Assembly (NCBI GenBank): GCA_963666895.2
Contig: CAXXNS010000015.1
Span: 92,122-156,121, forward strand
From: G963666895 sp963666895
GTDB lineage: Bacteria; Desulfobacterota; Desulfovibrionia; Desulfovibrionales; Desulfovibrionaceae
DNA length: 64,000 bases
Reading direction: 5' to 3'
The notes beneath the pieces were generated by a model. It did not search any database. It was not told the origin of the DNA and saw only the letters and a program-made list of their open reading frames with translations. Position numbers and translations under genes: made by a program. Positions 63,391 to 64,000 of this stretch are shown here, piece by piece (positions within the stretch are counted from its first letter, which is position 1; every line of letters starts with the position of its first letter).

Positions 63391-63981
63391 TCAGCGCTGC
63401 TCCCAGTCGAGAGCCAGCGCCTCAAGTTCTTCAGGGGTCAGATAACGGCCCTCGGTCTCAGGCGCGTCCATGCGCTGGCGGCAGGCCTCGTGCAGGATGA
63501 TGGCCGCGGCCACGGACACGTTGAAGCTCTGCACCATGCCCCGCATGGGGATGTAGAGCTCGTCCGGGACCAGGTCCACCAGCTCCGGAGACGCGCCGTC
63601 GTGCTCGTTGGACAGGATCACGGCCGTGGGCCTGGTCATGTCCCAGCGGTGCAGGGGCCTGGCCGTTTCCGAGAACCCGGTGCGCAGGACCTGGAAGCCC
63701 TGGCCGCGCAGCTCGCCCAGCATGGCCCGGGCGTCCTGGTGGGGAACCTGGTCCACCCACTTCTTGGCCGAGCCCGAGGACTTCTTGCCCAGGTCCGGGA
63801 AGGTTTCGCGGGTATAGTAGAGATGCACCTTGAACAGGCCGAAGGCGTCGCAGCTGCGCAGCACCGCGGACACGTTGTGCGGATCCCAGATGTTGTCCAC
63901 CACCAGGGTCAGGTCTTTCTGACGCCCGGCCAGTATCTCGCGAATCCTGGCCTTGCGCGCTTCGGTTCGCTCCCGTTGCAT
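63391..63981 (-). CDS. TrmH-family RNA 2'-O-methyltransferase
   Basis: 196-residue SPOUT methyltransferase. Motif 1 is VVDNIWDPHNVSAVLRSCDA, motif 2 is ILSNEHDGASPELVDL and motif 3, the knotted SAM site, is IPMRGMVQSFNVSVAAAIIL. The pattern is closest to TrmH (tRNA Gm18), but other 2'-O-ribose targets are possible. Complete, starting 19 bases from the window edge. Confidence 0.88.
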   Translation of the reverse strand: MQRERTEARKARIREILAGRQKDLTLVVDNIWDPHNVSAVLRSCDAFGLFKVHLYYTRETFPDLGKKSSGSAKKWVDQVPHQDARAMLGELRGQGFQVLRTGFSETARPLHRWDMTRPTAVILSNEHDGASPELVDLVPDELYIPMRGMVQSFNVSVAAAIILHEACRQRMDAPETEGRYLTPEELEALALDWEQR

Positions 63982-64000
63982 GAGGGCCCCTCTACCTTAC

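Overview
The window is a GC-rich chromosomal segment of a sulfate-reducing bacterium, most likely a Desulfovibrio/Pseudodesulfovibrio-type member of the Desulfovibrionaceae. The evidence is a dsrC gene with both redox cysteines, hydrogenase maturation genes hypD and hypE, the futalosine menaquinone pathway, and Kdo/lipid A genes that indicate a Gram-negative envelope. Nothing points to a plasmid, prophage, IS element or CRISPR array. Two single AT-rich genes look like separate acquisitions.

Layout. 1-7.8 kb: a truncated STAS-MlaE permease, a small zinc-ribbon protein, an Lrp-type regulator with a frameshifted DMT exporter, and the futalosine genes. mqnD is divergent from tetR-mqnE-mqnC-mqnA, and a 26-bp near-palindrome lies exactly between the two -10 boxes. 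7.8-39.2 kb: one minus-strand information-processing supercluster. In transcription order it is tRNA-Thr/Tyr/Gly/Thr, tuf, rpmG, tRNA-Trp, secE, nusG, rplKAJL, rpoBC, rpsL, rpsG, fusA, the S10 and spc ribosomal operons, secY, map, rpmJ, rpsM, rpsK, rpsD, rpoA and rplQ. 39.4-46 kb: dus, a lipoprotein, an SSS-family symporter operon, hypDE and dsrC. 46-55.3 kb: HD hydrolase-ddl, an AT-rich nucleotidyl-cyclase-like gene, waaA-kdsB-carA-TPR, a NadB-like flavoprotein and pdxA. 55.3-60.2 kb: an AT-rich secreted protein and a glycogen cluster (Nudix, glgA, a stand-alone CBM48 protein, glgB). 60.2-64 kb: a gene-poor stretch with a candidate small RNA, tsaC, a glycosyltransferase and a TrmH-family methyltransferase.

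The most notable observation is upstream of the SSS symporter operon (42.9-43.1 kb). There a TTGACA promoter drives a 26-codon leader peptide with seven consecutive Phe codons plus an eighth. It is followed by an 11-bp antiterminator that competes with an intrinsic terminator placed just before the symporter ribosome binding site. This has every part of a textbook Phe-codon transcription attenuator, but it sits in front of a sodium:solute symporter and its small accessory protein. It suggests that the transporter handles phenylalanine or a related aromatic compound.

Other points of interest are the single-operator control of the futalosine pathway, a one-base frameshift at the end of mqnA, three frameshifts in the DMT exporter, a histone-H1-like tail on L17, a pair of large palindromic intergenic repeats, a NadB-like protein lacking the expected active-site histidine, an orphan cyclase-like protein, and several promoters placed so close to start codons that the messages would be leaderless. 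All functional statements are from sequence reading only; no database search was run.
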